From contig JAGSPQ010000482.1 of assembly GCA_018262385.1 (NCBI GenBank), positions 1 through 9,000 of the forward strand: 9,000 nt of DNA, written 5' to 3'. The notes below the pieces were generated by a model, which had not been told where the DNA came from, searched no databases, and saw only the letters and a list, made by a program, of their open reading frames with translations. The position numbers and the translations under genes were made by a program. Positions 1-5,903 of the stretch are shown piece after piece. How positions within the stretch are numbered: the stretch's first letter is position 1; each line of letters starts with the position of its first letter. This stretch comes from Myxococcaceae bacterium. Its GTDB lineage: Bacteria; Myxococcota; Myxococcia; Myxococcales; Myxococcaceae.

Positions 1-132
1 GCGCTCACCCCGTGGGCGACCCCCAACCCGAAGGTCTTCCTCTGCTCGGCCTCTTCGCCGCCCGGCCCCGGGGTCCACGGGATGTGCGGCTTCTGGGCGG
101 CCCGGACTGCGCTGCGCCGCGGCGCCCTCTAG
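1..132 (+). CDS. C-terminal end of a phytoene-desaturase-like FAD-dependent oxidoreductase (partial)
   Basis: Frame 1 is open from the window edge to a TAG at 130-132 and gives 43 residues. They contain [18 protein letters not shown] followed by [14 protein letters not shown]. This matches the C-terminal signature of the CrtI/phytoene desaturase-like branch of the amine-oxidase flavoproteins, where a 'tPnp.lyLcsAStpPGggVHGMcGy.AA..aL' block closes the FAD-binding fold. The FAD-binding N-terminus and substrate domain lie outside the window, so the substrate (carotenoid or other polyprenoid/lipid) cannot be told. The gene ends 4 bp before the stop of the convergent FHA gene and no hairpin terminator fits in the gap. 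The family call is fairly secure from the motif; the specific reaction is not. Confidence 0.72.
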   Translation, partial: ALTPWATPNPKVFLCSASSPPGPGVHGMCGFWAARTALRRGAL

Positions 133-136
133 GAAA

Positions 137-637
137 CTACCGGGTGTCGGTCAGCCGCTCGTGCATCCCGTTGGGCGCGTAGTAGGTGAGCCGCACCGTG
201 CCGATCAGCAGATCGGCGCCGTTGAAGATCGGCTCGTGCTTCGCACCCAGCTTCAGCCCGTCGAGCTTCGAGCCGTTGCGGCTGCCGAGATCCGCCACCG
301 TCCACCGGTACCCGTCGTAGACGAACGCCAGGTGCTTGACCGAGACGGTGCCGTCGTTCACCTCGAAGTCGCAGTTGGAGCGCCCGACCACGACCGGTGT
401 CCCATCGCGCTTGGGCTCGAGCGCGAGCGCCAGCGCCTCTCCACTGAGCGATCGGGTCGGCGCCTTGGCGACATCCGGGATCCCGCCGGAGAGCGTCGTC
501 TTGGCCGGAGGACTCCAGCCGCCGGGCTCCCACACCAGCCAGTCGTGGTCGTGAACCCGGGTGAAGTCCTCGAGGGTCGAGGTGATGAACTTCTTCTTCA
601 ATGCCGAGAGCAGGAAGCTGCGCACGCTTAGCCCCAC
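137..637 (-). CDS. FHA-domain protein
   Basis: This 166-residue protein has a C-terminal forkhead-associated domain, a phosphothreonine-peptide-binding module. Around residues 82-150 the hallmark pieces are in order: VVVGRS (Gly85-Arg86-Ser87), the SVKH block (99-102) and LGSRNG (117-122, ending in the Asn-Gly pair). The first 60 residues are unlike FHA and hold a basic start (three Lys at 14-16) and a Trp-rich stretch (DWLVWEPGGW, 32-41); I recognise no domain there. There is no signal peptide or membrane helix, so it is probably cytoplasmic. The start is a GTG, and an in-frame TGA lies four codons upstream, so the gene cannot extend further. A second GTG four codons in is equally possible because neither has a strong Shine-Dalgarno. 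The gene is divergent from the VIT transporter and has no kinase beside it, so its phospho-partner is unknown. Confidence 0.85.
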   Translation of the reverse strand: MGLSVRSFLLSALKKKFITSTLEDFTRVHDHDWLVWEPGGWSPPAKTTLSGGIPDVAKAPTRSLSGEALALALEPKRDGTPVVVGRSNCDFEVNDGTVSVKHLAFVYDGYRWTVADLGSRNGSKLDGLKLGAKHEPIFNGADLLIGTVRLTYYAPNGMHERLTDTR

Positions 638-682
638 TGCGGGAAGTCAAAGAGGGCTTCGGACATGGGGAAGGGGCGGACT

Positions 683-694
683 CTAATTAATTGT
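683..694. promoter_or_regulatory. AT-rich island between divergent FHA and VIT genes (possible promoter)
   Basis: The 114-bp gap between the divergent FHA and VIT genes is GC-rich except for CTAATTAATTGT around 683-694, whose core AATTAATT (685-692) is palindromic. Such an island is the natural place for a -10 element, and it could serve either direction. I could not find a convincing -35 hexamer 16-18 bp away on either strand, so this is only a position-based suggestion. Confidence 0.25.
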
Positions 695-751
695 GCCCCC
701 GCTGCAGCATCATTTCTCGGACGCATGAGCGGTGGCCTGCCGGCGGGTGGC

Positions 752-1480
752 ATGATTCGGAGGATGAAGAGGTTCCGCCGGGCCGTGCGACATCACCGGG
801 AAGCGCACAAGAGCGATCGGGCGGCCTGGTTGCGGGCGGCGGTGCTCGGCTCGGACGACGCGATCGTCTCCACCTCCAGCTTGATGATTGGCGTCGCGGC
901 CTCGGCGGCCTCGACCCAGGCGATCCTGATCGCCGGCGCTGCCGGGCTGGTCGCGGGCTCGATGTCGATGGCGGTCGGCGAGTACGTCTCGGTCAGCTCC
1001 CAGCGCGACGCCGAGCAGGCGGACGTCGAGCGCGAGAAGGGCGAGCTGGCGAGCGCGCCCGAGGCCGAGCTGCGCGAGCTGGTGGCGATCTACGAGAAGC
1101 GCGGGCTGACCCGGCAGCTGGCGACCGAGGTGGCGGCCCAGCTGAGCGCGCGCGATCGGCTCGGCACCCACCTGCGCGACGAGCTGGGGATCGATCCCCA
1201 CGCGCTCTCGCGGCCGTTCCAGGCGGCGTGGATCTCGGCCCTGAGCTTCGGAGTGTTCGCGCTGGTGCCGATCCTCGCCCTGGGGGTCTCGCCGGTGGGG
1301 CTGCAGATCCCCGCGATGGCGCTCGCCTCGCTGCTCAGCCTGGGCAGCCTCGGCGCGTTCGGCGCCCACCTCGGCGGGGCCTCGAGGCTGCGCGGCGCGC
1401 TGCGGGTGACGATCGGCGGCCTGCTCGCGATGGCGGTCACCGCCGGCATCGGCAAGGCGCTCGGCGTCACCGTCGGCTAA
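752..1480 (+). CDS. VIT1/CCC1-family (DUF125) metal ion transporter
   Basis: Integral membrane protein of the vacuolar iron transporter family, whose members move Fe2+ or Mn2+ out of the cytoplasm, usually against protons. Numbered from the ATG at 752 (242 aa), it opens with HREAHKSDRAAWLRAAVLGSDDAIVST, the family signature on and after the first helix. Five hydrophobic segments lie near 28-50, 55-79, 158-178, 183-205 and 215-240. Between helices 2 and 3 is a charged loop (about 80-147) with many Glu residues (EQADVEREKGEL, then EAELRELVAIYE), the expected cytosolic metal-binding region. Length fits bacterial members (about 230-240 aa). The frame is open from 665, and ATGs at 665, 725, 752 and 764 are possible. 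None has a good Shine-Dalgarno: 764 has CGGAGG directly touching the ATG, which is too close. I chose 752 by family length. It is monocistronic here, so the metal cannot be inferred from neighbours. Confidence 0.85.
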   Translation: MIRRMKRFRRAVRHHREAHKSDRAAWLRAAVLGSDDAIVSTSSLMIGVAASAASTQAILIAGAAGLVAGSMSMAVGEYVSVSSQRDAEQADVEREKGELASAPEAELRELVAIYEKRGLTRQLATEVAAQLSARDRLGTHLRDELGIDPHALSRPFQAAWISALSFGVFALVPILALGVSPVGLQIPAMALASLLSLGSLGAFGAHLGGASRLRGALRVTIGGLLAMAVTAGIGKALGVTVG

Positions 1481-1489
1481 CGTTAGCCG
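1474..1489. repeat. 16-bp perfect palindrome across the VIT stop codon
   Basis: CGGCTAACGTTAGCCG reads the same on both strands and contains the TAA stop of the VIT gene. As RNA it can form a 6-bp stem with an ACGT loop. An overlapping 10-bp palindrome (AGCCGCGGCT, 1485-1494) follows, and another (GGTCGCGACC) lies at 1500-1509. No T-run follows, so an intrinsic terminator is doubtful. A transcript-end hairpin or a dimeric-protein site are both possible. Confidence 0.4.
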
Positions 1490-1540
1490 CGGCTCAGAGG
1501 GTCGCGACCGGGGTGAAGGCGACCGAATCCGAGTCAGCGG

Positions 1541-1562
1541 GGTGTCAGTCCGCCCTGACACC
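1541..1562. promoter_or_regulatory. 8-bp perfect inverted repeat upstream of the astacin gene (candidate operator)
   Basis: GGTGTCAG (1541-1548), a 6-base spacer TCCGCC, then CTGACACC (1555-1562) form a perfect inverted repeat. It lies 48-69 bp before the ATG at 1610, where an operator or activator site would sit. A further half-like GAGTCAGCG lies just upstream (1531-1539). A stem-loop is also possible, but no T-run follows it. The repeat is directly visible; its function as a regulator site is inference. Confidence 0.4.
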
Positions 1563-1609
1563 TGGCGCAGCGACCGCAGCGTTCCGGCAGGCTTGGCGCG
1601 GTGAACGCG

Positions 1610-3298
1610 ATGGCTCGAAAGGCGCAGTGGCTGCCCGACATGCAGACCCAAACTCGCGCCTTGCTGGTCCTCGCGGTCTCTCTCTGTCTCGGCTGTGGGG
1701 TCGAAGAGGACGCCGGCGGCCCGCGGCGCGGCACCTTCCTGCTGCTCGGCCAGCCGACCGAGCTCGAGTACGAGCGCGTAGGCGATCAGATCGTCTTCGG
1801 CGAGGACATGGTGCTGTCCCCCGAGGACGAGCTCGACTCGGCCTCCGGCCGACTGGAGCAGCCGCTGTTCAAGCAGGGCAGCTCCGCCACCAGCGCGCTG
1901 TGGCCCAACGGTCTCGTCCCGTACACGATCGACAACTCGGTCACCACGCCCGGCCGGGTGCGGGACGCGATCCAGCAGTGGGAAGCGAAGACGGTGATCC
2001 GCTTCGTGCCGCGCACCAACCAGTCCAACTACGTGACCTTCACCGAGCTCGCCGGGAACACCGTCTGCAAGGCGCAGGTCGGCTTCGTGCCGGGGCACCG
2101 GTACGTCTACCTGCGCGACACCCGCGTCTCGACCGCGTGCCTCACCAGCGTGATCATCCACGAGATCGGCCACACGGTCGGGTTTCTCCACGAGCAGCAG
2201 CGGCCCGAGCGCGACTCGTACGTGAAGATCAACAACGCCTGCGTGCCGACGGGCAGCAACGCGTTCTTCATCATCTCCTCCGGCGCGCTGAAGATCGGGC
2301 CGTACGACATCGCGTCGACGATGCACTACCGCTCGACCACGCTGAACAAGACGGGGTGTGGCGGCTACTCGATCCACCGCAAGGACGGCGCGCTGCTGCT
2401 CCACGACTGGGCGACCCTCAGCCCCGGAGACATCAACGGCGCCAACCAGATGTACGGCGGCCTGGATCCGGATCATGACGGAGTGTCCGGCAGCAAGGAC
2501 AACTGCCCCACGGTCGCGAACGCCGCCCAGTTCGACACCGACCAGGACGGCAAGGGCGACGCCTGCGACGGCGACGATGACAACGACACGGTCACCGACG
2601 CGGCCGACAACTGCCCCACCATCGCCAACTCCTCGCAGCTCGACACCGACAAAGACGGCAAGGGCGACTCGTGTGACTCCGATCTCGACGGGGACGGGGT
2701 GGCGAACCCCACCGACAACTGCCGGGCGGTGAAGAACGCCGACCAGCGCGACACCGACGCCGACGGAAAGGGCGATGCCTGCGAGAGCGACGGCGACAAC
2801 GACGGAGTGCTCAACGCGACCGACAACTGTCCGACGACGGTCAACCCCGACCAGGAAGATCTCGACGGCGACGCGAAGGGCGACCGCTGTGACCCGGATC
2901 TCGATGGGGACGCCGTCGCCAACGCGGCCGACAACTGCCCCCGGCTGGCCAACGCCACCCAGCTCGACGGCAACGGCGATGGGCTCGGCGACGCGTGCCA
3001 GCAGGACACCGACCTCGATGGCGTTCCCGATGTCACCGACAACTGTCCGTCGGTGCCCAACCCCGACCAGGCCGATTCGCCGATCCCCACTCCGAGGCAG
3101 AGCCCGATACCCAGCCCGACGCTCAGCCCGACGGCGGGTCCGAGCTCGTTCCCGTCAGCGGCGGCTGCAGCGCGGTGCCTGCCGGGACGAGCGCGGTCTG
3201 GCTGGCGTTCGCGGTCGCCCTGCTGCTTCGCCGGCGCACCCACCTCGCCTGAGGCGCAGCGCTGGTTGCGCCACGCGCAATGCCCCCAGCGGGGCTGA
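1610..3298 (+). CDS. Astacin-family (M12A) metalloprotease, lipoprotein-like, with TSP type-3 repeats; frame shifted near the C-terminus
   Basis: Predicted exported zinc endopeptidase. Numbered from ATG 1610, a signal peptide (ALLVLAVSLCLGCG) ends at Cys29, a plausible but imperfect lipobox (Cys-Leu-Gly before the Cys). The catalytic domain starts near SALWPNGLVPYTID, a typical astacin N-terminus. It has HEIGHTVGFLHEQQRPERD with zinc ligands His184, His188, His194 and catalytic Glu185, then the Met-turn STMHY (Met238, Tyr240). From about residue 286 come six calcium-binding thrombospondin type-3 units, each with DNCP-type and D-x-D-x-D-G-x-G-D-x-C motifs; the sixth is cut short. After about position 3085 this frame turns into low-complexity Pro/Ser/Arg sequence, while frame 1 carries an Asp/Glu/Pro linker and a membrane-anchor tail ending at 3252. 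The real gene therefore probably ends at 3252 (about 547 aa). Starts at GTG 1601 and ATG 1640 are possible; 1610 has GGTGA five bases upstream. Likely role: surface or extracellular protein degradation. Confidence 0.85.
   Translation: MARKAQWLPDMQTQTRALLVLAVSLCLGCGVEEDAGGPRRGTFLLLGQPTELEYERVGDQIVFGEDMVLSPEDELDSASGRLEQPLFKQGSSATSALWPNGLVPYTIDNSVTTPGRVRDAIQQWEAKTVIRFVPRTNQSNYVTFTELAGNTVCKAQVGFVPGHRYVYLRDTRVSTACLTSVIIHEIGHTVGFLHEQQRPERDSYVKINNACVPTGSNAFFIISSGALKIGPYDIASTMHYRSTTLNKTGCGGYSIHRKDGALLLHDWATLSPGDINGANQMYGGLDPDHDGVSGSKDNCPTVANAAQFDTDQDGKGDACDGDDDNDTVTDAADNCPTIANSSQLDTDKDGKGDSCDSDLDGDGVANPTDNCRAVKNADQRDTDADGKGDACESDGDNDGVLNATDNCPTTVNPDQEDLDGDAKGDRCDPDLDGDAVANAADNCPRLANATQLDGNGDGLGDACQQDTDLDGVPDVTDNCPSVPNPDQADSPIPTPRQSPIPSPTLSPTAGPSSFPSAAAAARCLPGRARSGWRSRSPCCFAGAPTSPEAQRWLRHAQCPQRG
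3089..3252 (+). other. Out-of-frame C-terminal tail of the astacin gene: acidic linker plus MYXO-CTERM-like anchor
   Basis: Frame 1 here reads SEAEPDTQPDAQPDGGSE, then LVPVSGGCSAVPAG, then a hydrophobic run TSAVWLAFAVALLL, RRR and a TGA at 3250-3252. The order Gly-Gly-Cys, membrane helix, Arg cluster, stop is that of the MYXO-CTERM sorting signals found on many exported myxobacterial proteins. Asp/Pro-rich linkers often come before such tails and after TSP3 repeats. Adding one base to the C4 run at 3085-3088 joins it to the protease frame without a stop. The tail is visible; that it belongs to the protease is a strong inference. Confidence 0.7.
3253..3272 (+). terminator. Weak hairpin directly after the frame-1 stop
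   Basis: GGCGCA (3253-3258) and TGCGCC (3267-3272) are inverted copies around an 8-base loop. They begin at the first base after the TGA that ends the anchor tail. A second short GC hairpin (GCCCC-CAGC-GGGGC) follows at 3282-3295. Neither has a T-run, so termination strength is uncertain, but their position fits a gene end at 3252 rather than 3298. Confidence 0.25.
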
Positions 3299-3328
3299 CT
3301 CCGCATGTGACTTGCAATCCGAAACTCC

Positions 3329-4354
3329 ATGCCGCTGTGCGATGCGCTCGTCCGCGCCATGCAAGCCGTCGATGCGTCGAGCTTTCGCCTCGGCGGAGAC
3401 GGGCTGTGGCTGCTCACCGGGGCCGACCTGCGGCAGGCGGCCCGCGAGTACGACGCAGCCCTTGCGCTGCTGCCTCCGGGGCTGCGTGAGCGGGTGGTGG
3501 AAGAGCAGGAGGCCTTCGCGCTGGTCGCCCACCGCTGGCTGGCCCGCTACAACCACAGCCTCGAAGACCGGCTGCGCGGCTACCTCGCGATCGGCCGCGC
3601 ACTCGGGTTCGAGTACCCCTGGCCGGTGGTCGCGGTGCTCGGGATCCTGCAGGTAAAGGGTGGGGTGCGCCGCAGCGAAGTGATCCGCCTCGCTGGTGCC
3701 GCGGTGCCCGCGCTGGGCGACGTCGGCGACTGGATGCAGGACATGTTTCGCCGCACCAACCGCGCGGTCTTCGCCGACTCGGTGCCGACTGCCCTGCTCG
3801 CGCTGCGGTGCTGTTCGCTGCGCTCGCGCGGAGACCCCGAGCTCGCCGAGGCGATGCTGAGCGGGCCGTTCCTGCCGGCGATGGACGTCGAGACCCGCAA
3901 GCTCGCCCGCGGCCTCTACGACGCGCTGGGGATTGCCTGCGGAGACGAACGGTTCCGCGCGCTGGCCGAGCTGACCGAGCGGCACTTCGAGCGCGAGCAG
4001 GCCGTGTTCACCGCCGGGATGGGCTCGGTGCGAAGCGGCATGGGGCCGGCGTGGTCGGCGCTGCGGCAGCGCTTCACCCGGCTCTCGTCGATCCTCGCGC
4101 CCACCGCCCACCGGGGGAAGTTCCGGTTCTCCCGCTACGCGTTGCCGAAGGACTTCGACGTGCGGGATCACCGGGCACGCGCCGAGCACTTCGGGCGGGC
4201 GTTCGTGGTCGCGATCACCACCAGCGTCGAGGCCTACGCGGTCGCAGTGCGCGAGGTGCAGCGCCGGTTCAGGGCCTCGCCCGAGGGGCCGCGGTTTGCC
4301 GAGGGCGCGGCGCACCTGCTCGCCTGGGAGCGGGTCAGCCGCGCCGAGTGCTGA
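3329..4354 (+). CDS. Protein of unknown function, 341 aa
   Basis: I do not recognise this protein. Codon usage is strongly G/C in third positions and the frame is intact, so it is very likely a real gene. It looks soluble and mostly helical, with no signal peptide and no long membrane helix. Visible features are a Leu/Ala-rich N-terminal half, a Trp/Tyr/His cluster (HRWLARYNHSLEDRLRGYLA, about 69-88), a CC pair near 161 and a basic, aromatic segment KFRFSRYALPKDFDVRDHRA in the last third. It ends in a helix rich in Arg and Glu. The alternation of Ala/Leu-rich helices recalls helical-repeat scaffolds, but I see no true repeat. No Shine-Dalgarno is obvious at ATG 3329, and a Met ten codons in could be the start. 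It stands alone on the + strand, about 76 bp after the probable protease stop, and may be transcribed from its own promoter or with the protease. Confidence 0.7.
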   Translation: MPLCDALVRAMQAVDASSFRLGGDGLWLLTGADLRQAAREYDAALALLPPGLRERVVEEQEAFALVAHRWLARYNHSLEDRLRGYLAIGRALGFEYPWPVVAVLGILQVKGGVRRSEVIRLAGAAVPALGDVGDWMQDMFRRTNRAVFADSVPTALLALRCCSLRSRGDPELAEAMLSGPFLPAMDVETRKLARGLYDALGIACGDERFRALAELTERHFEREQAVFTAGMGSVRSGMGPAWSALRQRFTRLSSILAPTAHRGKFRFSRYALPKDFDVRDHRARAEHFGRAFVVAITTSVEAYAVAVREVQRRFRASPEGPRFAEGAAHLLAWERVSRAEC

Positions 4355-4396
4355 AGGGTCGGGGAAATGCCGCGGCGAAAATGAGCCGGTAATTCG

Positions 4397-4420
4397 CCCC
4401 GGTTGTCACCCCGGTTGACA
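4397..4420. repeat. Tandem 9-bp direct repeat with embedded TGTCA/TGACA dyad
   Basis: CCCCGGTTG occurs at 4397-4405 and again at 4409-4417, a 12-bp period. The same bases include TGTCA (4404-4408) and TGACA (4416-4420), an inverted pair with a 7-base spacer. The element lies in the 133-bp gap before the M15-like gene, 68-91 bp before its start, a typical place for a regulator site. The repeat is seen; a regulatory role is inference. Confidence 0.3.
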
Positions 4421-4477
4421 GCTGGAGGTGGGGACTGCGGCGCCGCCCGCCCGACACTTCATCACCCCTTCGCTCGC

Positions 4478-4481
4478 GAGG
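4478..4481 (+). promoter_or_regulatory. Ribosome binding site of the M15-like gene
   Basis: GAGG at 4478-4481 ends six bases before ATG 4488. This supports that ATG over an upstream in-frame GTG at 4428, which itself lies inside a GGAGGTG string and has no site before it. Confidence 0.5.
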
Positions 4482-4487
4482 CTTCCG

Positions 4488-5235
4488 ATGACCGCCCTCC
4501 TTCCTGGCTCCGCCCTTCGCCCCATCGACCGCCGCGCCCTGCCCACGCTGCTGGTTCCGGCTCAGCCGGCTCCCGGGGCAGTCGCCCTCGCGGGCCACGG
4601 GGCGGCGTCCGACTTCGCGCCTGCGGCCCGGGCCGCCTCGGCCCAGGCGCTCACTGCCGCTGCGCTTCCGGTGCCCGCCGCCGGCCTGCGCCGGGGCGCC
4701 CAGGGGGCGGAGGTGCTCAAGCTGCAGCGGGCCCTGCAGCCCGCCCCCGGCCGGGACCGCGGTCTCCGAGCCGGCCCACGACTACCGGCGGGTCACCTTC
4801 CGCGGGGTGCAGGTCGACGTCCGCACCCGGGACATGATCTCCCGGGCGGAGGCGAAGCTGAAGGCGATGGGCACTCCGATGCAGCTGCAGTTCTCCCAGG
4901 GCAGCTTCAGCAGCTCGGTCGCGGCGAGCGGCTCCACCCACGACGGGGGCGGCGCGCTCGACATCCGCACCCGCGGCCAGTCGAGCGCCACCGTCGACAA
5001 GATGGTGAAGGCGCTGCGGTCGGTGGGCTTCGCCGCCTGGAGCCGGGGCCGCGGCCACGACAACTTCGCGCCCCACATCCACGCGATCGCGATCGGCGAT
5101 CGACGGATGTCGAGCGGCGCGCGCTGGCAGGTCGGGGAGTACTTCCGCGGCCACAGCGGGCTGACCGCGCAGGGGGCCGACGCCGATCGCTCGCTCGGGC
5201 ACCCGTACCCGGCGTGGGCGGCGAAGTACCGCTGA
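4488..5235 (+). CDS. M15-like zinc peptidase with peptidoglycan-binding remnant; frame shifted near 4745
   Basis: Probable peptidoglycan or D-alanyl peptidase. The first about 86 codons (from ATG 4488) form an Ala/Pro-rich lead and GLRRGAQGAEVLKLQRAL, the first helix pair of a PG_binding_1 domain; its second half is missing. Conserved sequence then jumps to frame 1: an SEPAHDYRR linker, then TFRGVQVDVRTRDMI and QLQFSQGSFSSSVAASG. The zinc-site motifs are STHDGGGALDI (His at 4939, Asp at 4960) and HIHAIA (His codons 5074 and 5080). It ends HPYPAWAAKYR and TGA at 5233. The H-x(6)-D plus HxH pattern is that of M15/VanY-type carboxypeptidases. Removing one C from the C5 run at 4744-4748 fuses both frames into about 248 aa. 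Without correction only 4807-5235 would be translated as a catalytic fragment. No clear signal peptide is visible, so the export route is unknown. The neighbours do not suggest an operon function. Confidence 0.72.
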
Positions 5236-5311
5236 GGGCCGCGGCAGGAAATCGCGCCAAGAGCCTGACGAACGAATCAGACGCTGGTACGCAGCCTCGG
5301 ACTCCTTTCCG

Positions 5312-5899
5312 ATGCCTGCCGCGTACCGCCTGGTTTTTTCCGATGACGCAGCGCCGGTCGGCGACGGGAACCGGGCTGGAAGAATGGTCCCCGGCGAGTA
5401 CCAGGCGCTGCTGGTCGGGACCCAGATCGTCCCGCTGCCCCACCCGGACGAAGACCGCACCATTCGCCAGCACGGCGAGAGCTTTCTTTCCGCCAGCCTG
5501 AAGGGGAAGTACCTGCGGGTCACCCAGCGGGTCTGCATGCAGTGCGGCGCGTTGATCGACGCGCCGCAGATCTCGTTCGGCGCGCCCGGCTGCTTGCCGG
5601 CGCTGATTGCCGGCGTGGCGACCGGGCTGTACCTGGCGCTGAAGGCGCAGTGGGAGATCCTCGAGGCGGTCGAGGCGGCGTTCGGCGCGGTCTGCGGCGC
5701 GCTGCTGCTGTCGAGCGGGCTGGGTTTTGCCTACTCCAAGCTGGTGTGGCGGGCGCGGCAGCAATCGATCTCGCGCGACGCCTGCCCTTCGTGCGGCAGC
5801 AAGATCCAGCGCTCGATCAACTCGCTGGTGGGCCAGACGGTGCCGCTCAACGAGCAGACCCGCACCGTCACCGTCGAGCGGCGCGGCGCCCGCTCGTAA
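5312..5899 (+). CDS. Small membrane protein with two CxxC pairs flanking a hydrophobic hairpin
   Basis: I do not recognise a named family. The 195-residue protein has a polar N-terminal part (1-70) and then VCMQCG (Cys75, Cys78). Two hydrophobic segments follow (about 94-110 and 118-144, containing Cys94 and Cys128), then a basic turn and CPSCG (Cys158, Cys161), and a polar tail rich in Thr/Arg. Two CxxC knuckles of this kind normally make one zinc ribbon. Here they are separated by what looks like a membrane hairpin, so both could meet on the same (cytoplasmic) side and bind one metal. No signal peptide is visible. The ATG at 5312 has no clear Shine-Dalgarno. The gene ends 4 bases before the stop codon of the convergent TetR gene. 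Function unknown. Confidence 0.68.
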   Translation: MPAAYRLVFSDDAAPVGDGNRAGRMVPGEYQALLVGTQIVPLPHPDEDRTIRQHGESFLSASLKGKYLRVTQRVCMQCGALIDAPQISFGAPGCLPALIAGVATGLYLALKAQWEILEAVEAAFGAVCGALLLSSGLGFAYSKLVWRARQQSISRDACPSCGSKIQRSINSLVGQTVPLNEQTRTVTVERRGARS

Positions 5900-5903
5900 G
5901 CGG

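Noticed and set aside
710..2476. Very long open frames antisense to the VIT and astacin genes
   Set aside because: Arg/Gly/Ala-rich, low-information translations that cross two real genes and the gap between them; a by-product of high GC.
4415..4420. TTGACA, a perfect -35 hexamer
   Set aside because: No AT-rich -10 element 16-18 bp downstream; the region there is GC-rich, so a sigma-70 promoter is not supported.
4750..5501. Frame-0 continuation of the M15-like gene after the frame break
   Set aside because: Translation becomes Arg/Gly/Pro-rich without motifs, overlaps the zinc-site frame and runs into the next gene.
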